Below, piece after piece: positions 1-5,117 of a DNA stretch of 5,122 nucleotides (position 1 is its first letter; every line of letters begins with the position of its first letter). The stretch is from Dehalococcoidia bacterium (GTDB lineage: Bacteria; Chloroflexota; Dehalococcoidia; GIF9; AB-539-J10), in NCBI GenBank assembly GCA_030603265.1, contig JAUVYD010000130.1, positions 1 to 5,122 on the forward strand, given 5' to 3'. Below the pieces are notes generated by a model. The model was not told where the DNA came from. It saw only the letters and a list, made by a program, of their open reading frames with translations, and did no database searches. Position numbers and translations under genes: made by a program.

Positions 1-35
1 GGCGCCAGCACCAACCCTGAGCGCCGCCACGGCTA

Positions 36-61
36 CGGGAGGGGCATGCCCCTCCCCTACA
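36..61 (-). repeat. REP-like palindromic element, copy R1
   Basis: On the minus strand TGTAG is followed by a perfect 20-bp palindrome (37-56, half-site GGGAGGGGCA), then GTAG. It belongs to a set of five intergenic elements in this window with shared flanks and variable stems. It is nearly identical to R2 at 4891-4916, which lies in the opposite orientation. Confidence 0.7.
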
Positions 62-127
62 GGTAGTTGGCTCGCGTGACAAGAAGCGGGCAGCCCGATA
101 ATCCGTGCCCAAACTAATCAAGTCCAA

Positions 128-155
128 CGGGCGGGCACAGAGGTCCGCCCCTACG
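128..155 (-). repeat. REP-like palindromic element, copy R5 (imperfect stem)
   Basis: On the minus strand CGTAG is followed by GGGCGGAC, loop CTCTGT, then GCCCGCCC and GTTG. The stem is 8 bp with one A-C mismatch on this strand, which reads as a G-T wobble on the plus strand. The loop is 6 nt. The flanks match the other copies. It sits between R1 and the terminator hairpin. Confidence 0.6.
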
Positions 156-174
156 TCCGAACCACCACCCACAC

Positions 175-212
175 AACAGAGCGGGCCGCCGGAATCCCGG
201 CGGCCCGCTGTT
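175..212 (-). terminator. GC-rich hairpin, probable operon terminator
   Basis: A perfect 13-bp stem is formed by 180-192 and 197-209 around a 4-nt loop (193-196). It is extended by AAC (175-177) pairing with GTT (210-212) across a 2-nt bulge. It begins 35 nt after the stop codon of the beta-subunit gene. The minus-strand sequence after the stem is CTGTTGTGTG, which is T-rich but not a clean U run. It may therefore terminate weakly, or act as a bidirectional or 3'-end-protecting hairpin. Location and stem strength make terminator the best call. Confidence 0.7.
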
Positions 213-247
213 CATTCATGAGTCAGACCGACTAGCGAAGCCTTATG

Positions 248-1171
248 TCACGCTGCGGCAACGCCGCACGAGGCGAGCTGCCTGTAGTGCTCCCACTCCG
301 CATCCAGCCAGCGCTCTATCTCAGCCAGCGCCTTCTCGTCGCGCTCCGGCCGGAAGAGGTGCGCGAAGCGACCCTGCGCCTTCAAGTACTCCTCGATGGG
401 CTTACGCTCGTACTTCCCGTCCAGTATCTGCTTCGAGCGCAGGTTGAACTCCACCTTGCCGTTCACAGCCTCCAACAGCGGCCATGCGCCGCACTCGACG
501 GCCAGTCTGCCCATCTCAACCGTCTGTTCCATCGGGAAGCGCCAGCCCGGCGCGCAGGGCGTGTGGAACTCCAGGTACTTTGGCCCCTTGATGGATGCGG
601 CCTTCTGCACCTTGCGGTACAGGTCCTCGATGTACGAGGGCGACGCGCTCGCGATGTACGGCAGGCGGTGGGCCATCACGATGCCGAGCATGTCCTTGCG
701 CTGCTCGCTCTTGCCCGTCCACGTGGTAGTCGTCCACGCGCCGAACGGCGTCGCGCCCGACCGCTGGATGCCTGTGTTGGAGTAGATCTCGTTGTTGTAG
801 CAGATGAATATGAAGTTCGTGCCGCGCTCCATCGCTCCGGACATCGCCTGCAAGCCAATGTCGTACGTGCCACCATCGCCCGCCCAGACAACCACGTTCA
901 CATCGTCGTCGCCCAGCCGCTTCAATGCCGCTGCGACACCGGATGCGGCCGCGCCGCTAGCGGCGAACGCCATCGTCAGCACGGGCACCTGGAAGGGCGT
1001 TTTGGGATAGGAACATTCGATGGACGCAGTGCAGGAGGCGGGAATGACGAGTACTGTCTTCTCACCGAGCGCCTTCAGCGTCATGCGCAGCGACAGCAGA
1101 TCAACACAGCCCGGGCACGAGCCCGCGCCGGGATGCATCAACTCTTGTCTGGCCAGGTCCTTGATAGCCAT
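248..1171 (-). CDS. porB: 2-oxoacid (pyruvate-type):ferredoxin oxidoreductase, beta subunit (TPP-binding)
   Basis: This is the thiamine diphosphate-binding subunit, 307 aa, about normal length for a stand-alone POR beta chain. The ThDP/Mg motif is at residues 98-106 (GDGGTYDIG) and ends in Asn126-Asn127. Four cysteines match the proximal [4Fe-4S] ligands of the family: Cys19 and Cys22 (CPGC), Cys47 and Cys206. Other POR-type signatures are NTGIQRS (132-138), GAWTTTT (144-150) and KPIEEYLKAQGRF near 257-269. With the alpha chain it should cleave a 2-oxoacid, release CO2 and pass acyl groups to CoA in the cytoplasm. The start is well defined: GGAGG (1179-1183) lies 7 nt upstream, and the alpha stop codon TAG directly abuts the ATG, so translation is probably coupled. 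It is the last gene before a terminator-like hairpin. POR family assignment is firm. Pyruvate as substrate is inferred; 2-oxoisovalerate, phenylglyoxylate or another 2-oxoacid is possible. Position 126 is Asn where I recall Asp in typical POR. Confidence 0.93.
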   Translation of the reverse strand: MAIKDLARQELMHPGAGSCPGCVDLLSLRMTLKALGEKTVLVIPASCTASIECSYPKTPFQVPVLTMAFAASGAAASGVAAALKRLGDDDVNVVVWAGDGGTYDIGLQAMSGAMERGTNFIFICYNNEIYSNTGIQRSGATPFGAWTTTTWTGKSEQRKDMLGIVMAHRLPYIASASPSYIEDLYRKVQKAASIKGPKYLEFHTPCAPGWRFPMEQTVEMGRLAVECGAWPLLEAVNGKVEFNLRSKQILDGKYERKPIEEYLKAQGRFAHLFRPERDEKALAEIERWLDAEWEHYRQLASCGVAAA

Positions 1172-2344
1172 CTACTTGCCTCCCGTGTCTTTGAGGTCCC
1201 ACCATCCCACCACATCGGGGTCCGCCTCACCATTGATGACCTTCAACGCCATACCCTCGATGTCCTCATAGGTCACGTCGCGTCCACCAATCCCGGCGAG
1301 GTATCCGTATACCTTACAGCCTTCAACGCCCAGGACAGCCGAGCGCGTCTCGTGGTACACGACGCCGCCGGAGCCGACCGAGATGTTCCGGTCCAGTGCG
1401 ATAAGGGTGCGACCCTTGCCGATACGCCGCAGTTCCTCATCAGGGAACGGCCTTATGACACGCATGCGCCCAAGCCCGACCTTATAGCCCTTGTCACGCA
1501 GGTTGTCCACAGCGACCTTCGCCTCGGAGCCGATAGCCGCCATGGCGAGAAGAACGTACTCGGCATCGTCCAGGCGGTATTCCTCTATGAGACCGCCGTG
1601 ATAACGGCCAAATGTCTGTTCATACTCCCGCGCGATTTCCGGGATGAGCTGCTTCGCAGCCTCCATCCCGCGATACATGGTGTAGCGCTTCTCCATCGCG
1701 TATTCGTCCGATATCACGTTGCCAAACGTGACAGGGTTTCTCCAGTCAAGCCGCCAGTACGCTTCAAACGCAGGCAGAAAGGCATCCACATCTTCCTGCG
1801 ACAGGATATCCGCCGGCATCATCGTGTGTGAGATAGTGAAGGCGCTATAGTTGATCATTACGGGGAGCTGCACATCCCTGTGCTCCGCCAGCTTGAATGC
1901 CTGAATGACGGTGTCGAAGATCTCCTGTGCCGTGGAGCAGTATATCTGTATCCAGCCCGTGTCGCGCTGCGACATCGAGTCGGTCTCATCAACCCAGATG
2001 CTCCAACCGGGGCCGAGCGCCCGGTTTACGTTGATCATCACGATGGGCAGGCGCGAGAGGCTGGCCCAGTGCAGCATCTCGTGCATGAAAGCAAGCCCCT
2101 GCGACGAGGTTGCAGTGAACGTACGAACACCCATCGAAGCGGCCGCGCAGGTGGCCGCCATCACGGAGTGCTCACTCTCCACACAGAGGTATTCAGCAGA
2201 CAGTTCACCTGCCTGCACCATCCTGGCCAGTTCCTCCACGATAACCGTCTGCGGGGTGATGGGGTAGGCCGCGATGACCTCGGGCCTGCAAAGCTGCACA
2301 GCCTTCGCCGCCACCTTGTTGCCGACGTCGAACATCGTCGTCAT
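1172..2344 (-). CDS. porA: 2-oxoacid (pyruvate-type):ferredoxin oxidoreductase, alpha subunit
   Basis: This 390-aa alpha chain supplies the pyrimidine domain and substrate pocket of the enzyme. Visible signatures are YPITPQT (27-33), ESEHS (56-60, likely holding the Glu that activates ThDP), TFTATSSQGL (75-84), NRALGPGWSIW (107-117), QRDTGW (126-131) and RPFP (298-301) in the C-terminal transketolase-like domain, followed by ALDRNIS (316-322). Length and motif order fit archaeal/Thermotoga-type four-subunit POR and the related 2-oxoisovalerate enzymes. The start MTTMFDVG was chosen because GGAGGA (2351-2356) sits 7 nt upstream. The next Met, three codons later, would be 16 nt away. The ATG is 2 nt past the delta stop, so the two genes are probably coupled. 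At 165-169 it reads NYSAF, where I recall an LDGF- or LDAF-type sequence in well-studied POR/VOR chains. This may point to a substrate other than pyruvate, but that is recalled and not aligned. Confidence 0.94.
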   Translation of the reverse strand: MTTMFDVGNKVAAKAVQLCRPEVIAAYPITPQTVIVEELARMVQAGELSAEYLCVESEHSVMAATCAAASMGVRTFTATSSQGLAFMHEMLHWASLSRLPIVMINVNRALGPGWSIWVDETDSMSQRDTGWIQIYCSTAQEIFDTVIQAFKLAEHRDVQLPVMINYSAFTISHTMMPADILSQEDVDAFLPAFEAYWRLDWRNPVTFGNVISDEYAMEKRYTMYRGMEAAKQLIPEIAREYEQTFGRYHGGLIEEYRLDDAEYVLLAMAAIGSEAKVAVDNLRDKGYKVGLGRMRVIRPFPDEELRRIGKGRTLIALDRNISVGSGGVVYHETRSAVLGVEGCKVYGYLAGIGGRDVTYEDIEGMALKVINGEADPDVVGWWDLKDTGGK

Positions 2345-2346
2345 CG

Positions 2347-2610
2347 CTAGTCCTCCCTCTCCATGGTGATGGCCTTCTTCGGGCACTCACGGGCACAGAT
2401 GCCGCAGCCCTTGCAGTAGTCATAGTCGATGCTGACGGAGTCGTCCTCACCGCGGAGCACCGCGCCCTCAGGGCAGTACGCCCAGCATCGCAGGCACTTG
2501 ATGCAGTTCGATTGGTCGATGACCGGCTTGAAGTCACGCCATCCACCGGTTTTCCCCGCCGCACCGACACAGGGATACGAAATCGTCGTATCGGCTTCGT
2601 AGCGCTCCAT
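2347..2610 (-). CDS. porD: 2-oxoacid:ferredoxin oxidoreductase, delta subunit (2x[4Fe-4S] ferredoxin)
   Basis: This is an 87-aa bacterial-type ferredoxin subunit. Cysteine set I is Cys36, 39, 42 and 46 (CIKCLRCWAYCP). Set II is Cys66, 69, 72 and 76 (CKGCGICARECP). Both follow CxxCxxCxxxCP and so should bind two [4Fe-4S] clusters. The preceding TGGWRDFKPVID (21-32) is the usual lead-in of POR/VOR delta chains. It should relay electrons from the proximal cluster in the beta chain to a soluble ferredoxin. The start is supported by GGAGGTGA (2618-2625), 7 nt upstream. The ATG overlaps the gamma stop by one base (TGATG), indicating translational reinitiation. An extra Cys14 lies outside the cluster motifs. 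A stand-alone ferredoxin is unlikely given the lead-in and the flanking gamma and alpha genes. Confidence 0.94.
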   Translation of the reverse strand: MERYEADTTISYPCVGAAGKTGGWRDFKPVIDQSNCIKCLRCWAYCPEGAVLRGEDDSVSIDYDYCKGCGICARECPKKAITMERED

Positions 2611-3170
2611 CAGCGGTTCACCTCCGTCTTCTCGTACGCCTCTTTTGCAGCTTCCGCGTTGGCCTCACCTATCTTTCCCTTCCACTGCTGCCTGATGACC
2701 TCCATGATGGATTCGAGCGAGACGTCTTCCGTCATCCTGGCGACAGCACCCAGCATGGGCGTGTTCAGGGCCGGGATGCCGCTCACCAGCAGGTTCCGGG
2801 AAATGGAGATGCCCGCGGCATCTACAACCGCCACCCTGAACCTGTCAGAGAAGTCGAAATCGGTCGGCTTCTTGCGACTGTTGATGATGATGATACCGCC
2901 CTCCTTCACGCCCGCTGTCACATCGGTAGACTCGAGTGTCTGCCTGTCCATCACCACAACTATGTCAGGATGATATACGCGACTCCGAAGGCGCACCTCA
3001 TCATCCGCGATGCGCACAAATGACGCCACGGGCGCGCCCCTGCGCTCTCCACCGAAGTGTGGAAACGCCTGTACGCCCTTCTTGCCATCGCGGAGTGCGG
3101 CACCCGCGAGCAGATTCGCGGCCGTAACGGCGCCCTGTCCTCCACGACCATGGAAACGGACTTCAAGCAT
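2610..3170 (-). CDS. porG: 2-oxoacid:ferredoxin oxidoreductase, gamma subunit
   Basis: This 186-aa protein belongs to the 2-oxoacid:acceptor oxidoreductase gamma family, which is thought to help bind CoA and hold the complex together. Signatures are GRGGQGAVTAA (8-18), FPHFGGERRGAPV (36-48), a hydrophobic strand with a DR turn (VVVMDRQTLE, 71-80) and NTPMLGA (136-142). The reading frame continues 19 codons further upstream. I chose MLEVRFHGRGGQG as the start because family members begin just before the GRGGQG loop, and because two tandem Shine-Dalgarno cores (AAGGAGG at 3180-3186 and GGAGG at 3176-3180) lie 9 and 5 nt upstream. It is the first gene of the gamma-delta-alpha-beta block and is separated from the cupin by 96 nt with no visible terminator. 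The length is normal for a separate gamma chain. Confidence 0.94.
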   Translation of the reverse strand: MLEVRFHGRGGQGAVTAANLLAGAALRDGKKGVQAFPHFGGERRGAPVASFVRIADDEVRLRSRVYHPDIVVVMDRQTLESTDVTAGVKEGGIIIINSRKKPTDFDFSDRFRVAVVDAAGISISRNLLVSGIPALNTPMLGAVARMTEDVSLESIMEVIRQQWKGKIGEANAEAAKEAYEKTEVNR

Positions 3171-3175
3171 GCCAG

Positions 3176-3186
3176 CCTCCCTCCTT
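3176..3186 (-). promoter_or_regulatory. Tandem Shine-Dalgarno deciding the gamma-subunit start
   Basis: The minus strand reads AAGGAGGGAGG, two overlapping anti-SD matches 9 and 5 nt before the ATG at 3170. This supports the short start over an upstream in-frame Met at 3227. Confidence 0.75.
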
Positions 3187-3266
3187 GCTGTCTCTCTCTC
3201 ATCGCCGGCCTTCCGCGGACCTGCCACTCGACGCTCGTCCGGGCCTGCCGGCCTGCCTGCAGAACG

Positions 3267-3653
3267 CTACGCCTTTGCCATGTCGAGGAGAATGCCGAAG
3301 AAATAGCTCCCCTCGCGTTCAGCCTTCAGTGTCTTGAACCTGTGCTTCACGCCCGCCGGGACATAGACGGCCAGCGGCGACTCCACCGTGTATACCTCGT
3401 CATCAAGCGTTATCTCGAAGACCATGTCGCCCCGATTGGGCGAGGGCGCCATGTAGACCTCCGCGCAGTCGTGAGCGTGCGCATCGGTGATGTACTTCCC
3501 GACAATCTTGCTGACGTCGACGGCTGCCACGCCCAGCTTCATGTCCGGCCCCATATCGGGGGTAACCCAGAACGGCACCGGGACGAAGTGGCTCGGCAGA
3601 CTGACGAGCCGCGGGATATCGTTGAAGATGAGTCCCTTGTGCTTCTCTTCCAT
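3267..3653 (-). CDS. Small single-domain cupin protein, function unknown
   Basis: This 128-aa protein has one conserved beta-barrel (cupin_2-like) domain. Cupin motif 1 is at 59-65 (HAHDCAE), giving His59, His61 and Glu65. Motif 2 is at 99-104 (PAGVKH), giving His104. That completes the usual 3-His/1-Glu metal site, so a divalent metal is likely bound. No signal peptide, membrane segment or DNA-binding domain is seen, so it is not a cupin-fused transcription factor. The chosen ATG has AGGAGG 13 nt upstream (3667-3672), continuing as a G run that ends 10 nt from the ATG. This is longer than at the other genes, and an upstream in-frame Met at 3698 is possible but less likely. It lies between a 3-hydroxyacyl-CoA dehydrogenase gene and the oxidoreductase genes, 96 nt from each, probably in one transcript. 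Small cupins include dioxygenases, isomerases, decarboxylases and sensors, and nothing here picks among them. Confidence 0.85.
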   Translation of the reverse strand: MEEKHKGLIFNDIPRLVSLPSHFVPVPFWVTPDMGPDMKLGVAAVDVSKIVGKYITDAHAHDCAEVYMAPSPNRGDMVFEITLDDEVYTVESPLAVYVPAGVKHRFKTLKAEREGSYFFGILLDMAKA

Positions 3654-3749
3654 TGCGTCTATTCCCCCTCCTCTGCACGGCGACAGCAGCCACAGCACTG
3701 AGACACGAGACCGCGTCCCGCTCTACACGCGTTGGACCTGCCGCACGGG

Positions 3750-4601
3750 CTAGCTATAGCCGTAGAACCCCTTCCCGGCCTTGCGGCCAAGCTGTCCTGC
3801 GGTGACCATCTTCTCCAGAAGCACGGGCGCCGCAAACTTCGGCTCCTTGAATGACGCGTACATGCCGTTCCCGATGTTCAGCAGCACGTCCAGTCCAATG
3901 AGGTCCGCAAGCGTCAGCGGACCCATCGGGTAGTTGAAAGAGAGAACGCAGCAGGCGTCTATGTCCTCCTTCGAGGCGAAGCCGCTCTCGAGCAGCCGCA
4001 TCGCGTCGAACAGATAGGGAATCAGCAGCCGGGTGCTCAGGAAGCCGGGGGCGTCCTTCGCCACCCAGGTCTCCTTGCCGAGCGAGACGGAGAACTGCCG
4101 GGCGGCCTCGAGCGTCTGGAACGACGTTACGATGGTGCACACCAGCTCGACGCCCTTCATGAGCGGAACGGGGTTGAAGAAATGGATGCCCACGACGCTC
4201 TCGGGGCGTTTCGTCGCCATCGCCAAGTCGAGAATGGAGAGCGAGGAGCTGTTGCTGCCGAGGACGACGTCCTCCCTGCAGTGCTTGTCGAGTGCGGCAA
4301 AGACCTTCTTCTTGGCCTCGATGTCCTCGAAGATGGCCTCAACTACGATGTCGGCCTGCGCCATATCGGCAAGGTCGGTGCTCTTGCGAACGCGTGACAG
4401 TTGCTCGTCCCGCTGACCAGCCTCCAGCTTGCCCTTCTCGACGAGGCGTCCCAGGTCCTTCGCGAGACGGTCCAGCGACCGGTCCACCAGCTCAAAGGTC
4501 GTGTCGTTGAGAATGACATCATAGCCGGCAGCGGCCGATACCTGGGCAATACCACGCCCCATGGCGCCGGCGCCGACGATACCAACAGTCCCCTTGTCCA
4601 T
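3750..4601 (-). CDS. 3-hydroxyacyl-CoA dehydrogenase (3-hydroxybutyryl-CoA dehydrogenase-like)
   Basis: This 283-aa protein is the standard length of a one-Rossmann-domain 3-hydroxybutyryl-CoA dehydrogenase. It should interconvert (S)-3-hydroxyacyl-CoA and 3-oxoacyl-CoA with NAD(P)(H). The nucleotide loop is GAGAMGRGIA (10-19), and Asp33 (residues 32-34, NDT) sits at the end of beta-2. Ser119 lies in NSSSLSI, His140 in HFFNP (140-144) and Glu152 in the GVELV segment, giving the family's His-Glu dyad and CoA-contacting Ser. The C-terminal domain has YPMGPLTLADLIGLD (224-238) and GRKAGKGFYGY (272-282). The usual PGFxxNR reads PGFLSTR, so the catalytic-site Asn is Thr190. The start MDKGTVGIVGAG was chosen because AGGAGGAG (4604-4611) is directly upstream and the Rossmann strand begins there; upstream in-frame codons look non-coding. 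It is probably the first gene of the transcript. PaaH/HbdA-type roles in butyrate, poly-hydroxyalkanoate or aromatic degradation cannot be separated by sequence alone. Confidence 0.93.
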   Translation of the reverse strand: MDKGTVGIVGAGAMGRGIAQVSAAAGYDVILNDTTFELVDRSLDRLAKDLGRLVEKGKLEAGQRDEQLSRVRKSTDLADMAQADIVVEAIFEDIEAKKKVFAALDKHCREDVVLGSNSSSLSILDLAMATKRPESVVGIHFFNPVPLMKGVELVCTIVTSFQTLEAARQFSVSLGKETWVAKDAPGFLSTRLLIPYLFDAMRLLESGFASKEDIDACCVLSFNYPMGPLTLADLIGLDVLLNIGNGMYASFKEPKFAAPVLLEKMVTAGQLGRKAGKGFYGYS

Positions 4602-4603
4602 GT

Positions 4604-4611
4604 CTCCTCCT
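4604..4611 (-). promoter_or_regulatory. Ribosome binding site deciding the dehydrogenase start
   Basis: AGGAGGAG on the minus strand ends 2 nt before the ATG at 4601 (the AGGAGG core is 4 nt away). It selects MDKGT as the start over the in-frame Met codons further upstream. Confidence 0.8.
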
Positions 4612-4677
4612 GTGAGCATTCCGGGAAGAAGCGGTCGCCGCAGACCCACGCCCGGGTCGCCTCGAATCGGTCGCCCA

Positions 4678-4706
4678 ATTTTATCACTCTGAAGGCCTCA
4701 TTGTAA
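4678..4706 (-). promoter_or_regulatory. Candidate sigma-70-type promoter for the cluster
   Basis: On the minus strand TAAAAT (4678-4683) matches 5 of 6 bases of TATAAT. It is 17 nt from TTACAA (4701-4706), a poor -35 box with 3 of 6 matches. It lies in the only AT-rich patch upstream of the dehydrogenase gene and would give a leader of roughly 70 nt. The -35 is weak, so the call is tentative. Confidence 0.3.
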
Positions 4707-4802
4707 TGTGAATACGGTCTGGGCCGCAGTAGAGCCTCGCGAACCACCCCCAGGACGGACCGTACCACATCCACGGGGTCAACCCCACCCATTCCCTGCA
4801 AA

Positions 4803-4828
4803 TGTAGGGGCCGTTCGCGAACGGCCCG
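4803..4828 (+). repeat. REP-like palindromic element, copy R3
   Basis: TGTAG is followed by a perfect 20-bp palindrome (4808-4827, half-site GGGCCGTTCG), then GGTG. The stem sequence differs from R1 and R2 in its inner seven positions, while the outer GGG/CCC and the TGTAG foot are kept. Confidence 0.7.
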
Positions 4829-4890
4829 GTGGGCGATGAAGATAACGGCAGCAGCCCATGGTTGTGTGAGGGGGCATGTTGGGTGGTACC

Positions 4891-4916
4891 TGTAGGGGAG
4901 AGGCATGCCTCTCCCG
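4891..4916 (+). repeat. REP-like palindromic element, copy R2
   Basis: TGTAG is followed by a perfect 20-bp palindrome (4896-4915, half-site GGGAGAGGCA), then GTTG. Compared with R1 it differs by one base in each arm, and the two changes compensate each other. The identity extends a few bases further on each side. Confidence 0.7.
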
Positions 4917-4993
4917 TTGCCCCGTTCGTCACACAACGCCGCAAAGGCCGGCACAGCCCTGAATGGCAGACCATCCCACTGCCCCACAGACCA

Positions 4994-5018
4994 CGGGCAC
5001 GTGCAACGTGCCCCTTGT
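4994..5018 (-). repeat. REP-like palindromic element, copy R4 (degenerate flank)
   Basis: On the minus strand ACAAG is followed by GGGCACGT, loop TGC, ACGTGCCC and GTGG. The 8-bp stem is perfect. The 5' foot is CAAG in place of GTAG. It lies in inverted orientation to R2, about 78 nt away. Confidence 0.55.
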
Positions 5019-5049
5019 ATCTTGGTGTACAGTCTCCCAACGATGTCGC

Positions 5050-5117
5050 GGGAGAGGGGAATCAGCCGTGCCCCTTAGGCGTTAGAGCCTGTGACGTAGA
5101 TTCCGATCCCCTCTCCC
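5050..5117. other. Long hairpin near the window edge, possible structured RNA or repeat
   Basis: GGGAGAGGGGA (5050-5060) pairs perfectly with TCCCCTCTCCC (5107-5117). In an alternative register GGAATC (5058-5063) pairs with GATTCC (5099-5104), stacking on GGGAGAGG/CCTCTCCC with a 5-nt bulge. Inside is a small hairpin, AGGC (5077-5080) with GCCT (5087-5090) and a 6-nt loop. Strand and function are unknown. It is not a recognisable tRNA, and it may continue past the window. Confidence 0.45.

Larger units (their letters stand above)
1..247. other. Non-coding tract downstream of the cluster
   Basis: These 247 bases hold the terminator-like hairpin and two REP-like elements (R5, R1), all downstream of the last gene. 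I see no coding sequence, tRNA or promoter in the remainder. Confidence 0.6.

Noticed and set aside
245..1831. A 528-codon open frame on the plus strand, antisense to the alpha and beta genes
   Set aside because: It lies opposite two genes with full family motifs, has Arg/Ala/His-rich low-information protein sequence, and has no recognisable domain. It is a shadow of high-GC coding DNA.
3171..3266. Terminator or separate promoter between the cupin and gamma-subunit genes
   Set aside because: The stretch has short GC repeats such as CCGGC/GCCTGC but no stable stem followed by T residues, and no convincing -10/-35 pair.
36..4916. Composite transposon with R1 and R2 as terminal inverted repeats
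   Set aside because: The repeats are internal palindromes of a five-copy family, the genes between them are metabolic with no transposase, and no target-site duplication is seen.
4343..5040. Two overlapping minus-strand open frames (4343-4987 and 4684-5040) as possible upstream genes
   Set aside because: They run through the palindromic repeats and, in one case, into the dehydrogenase gene in a wrong frame. Composition is not protein-like and no family motif is visible.
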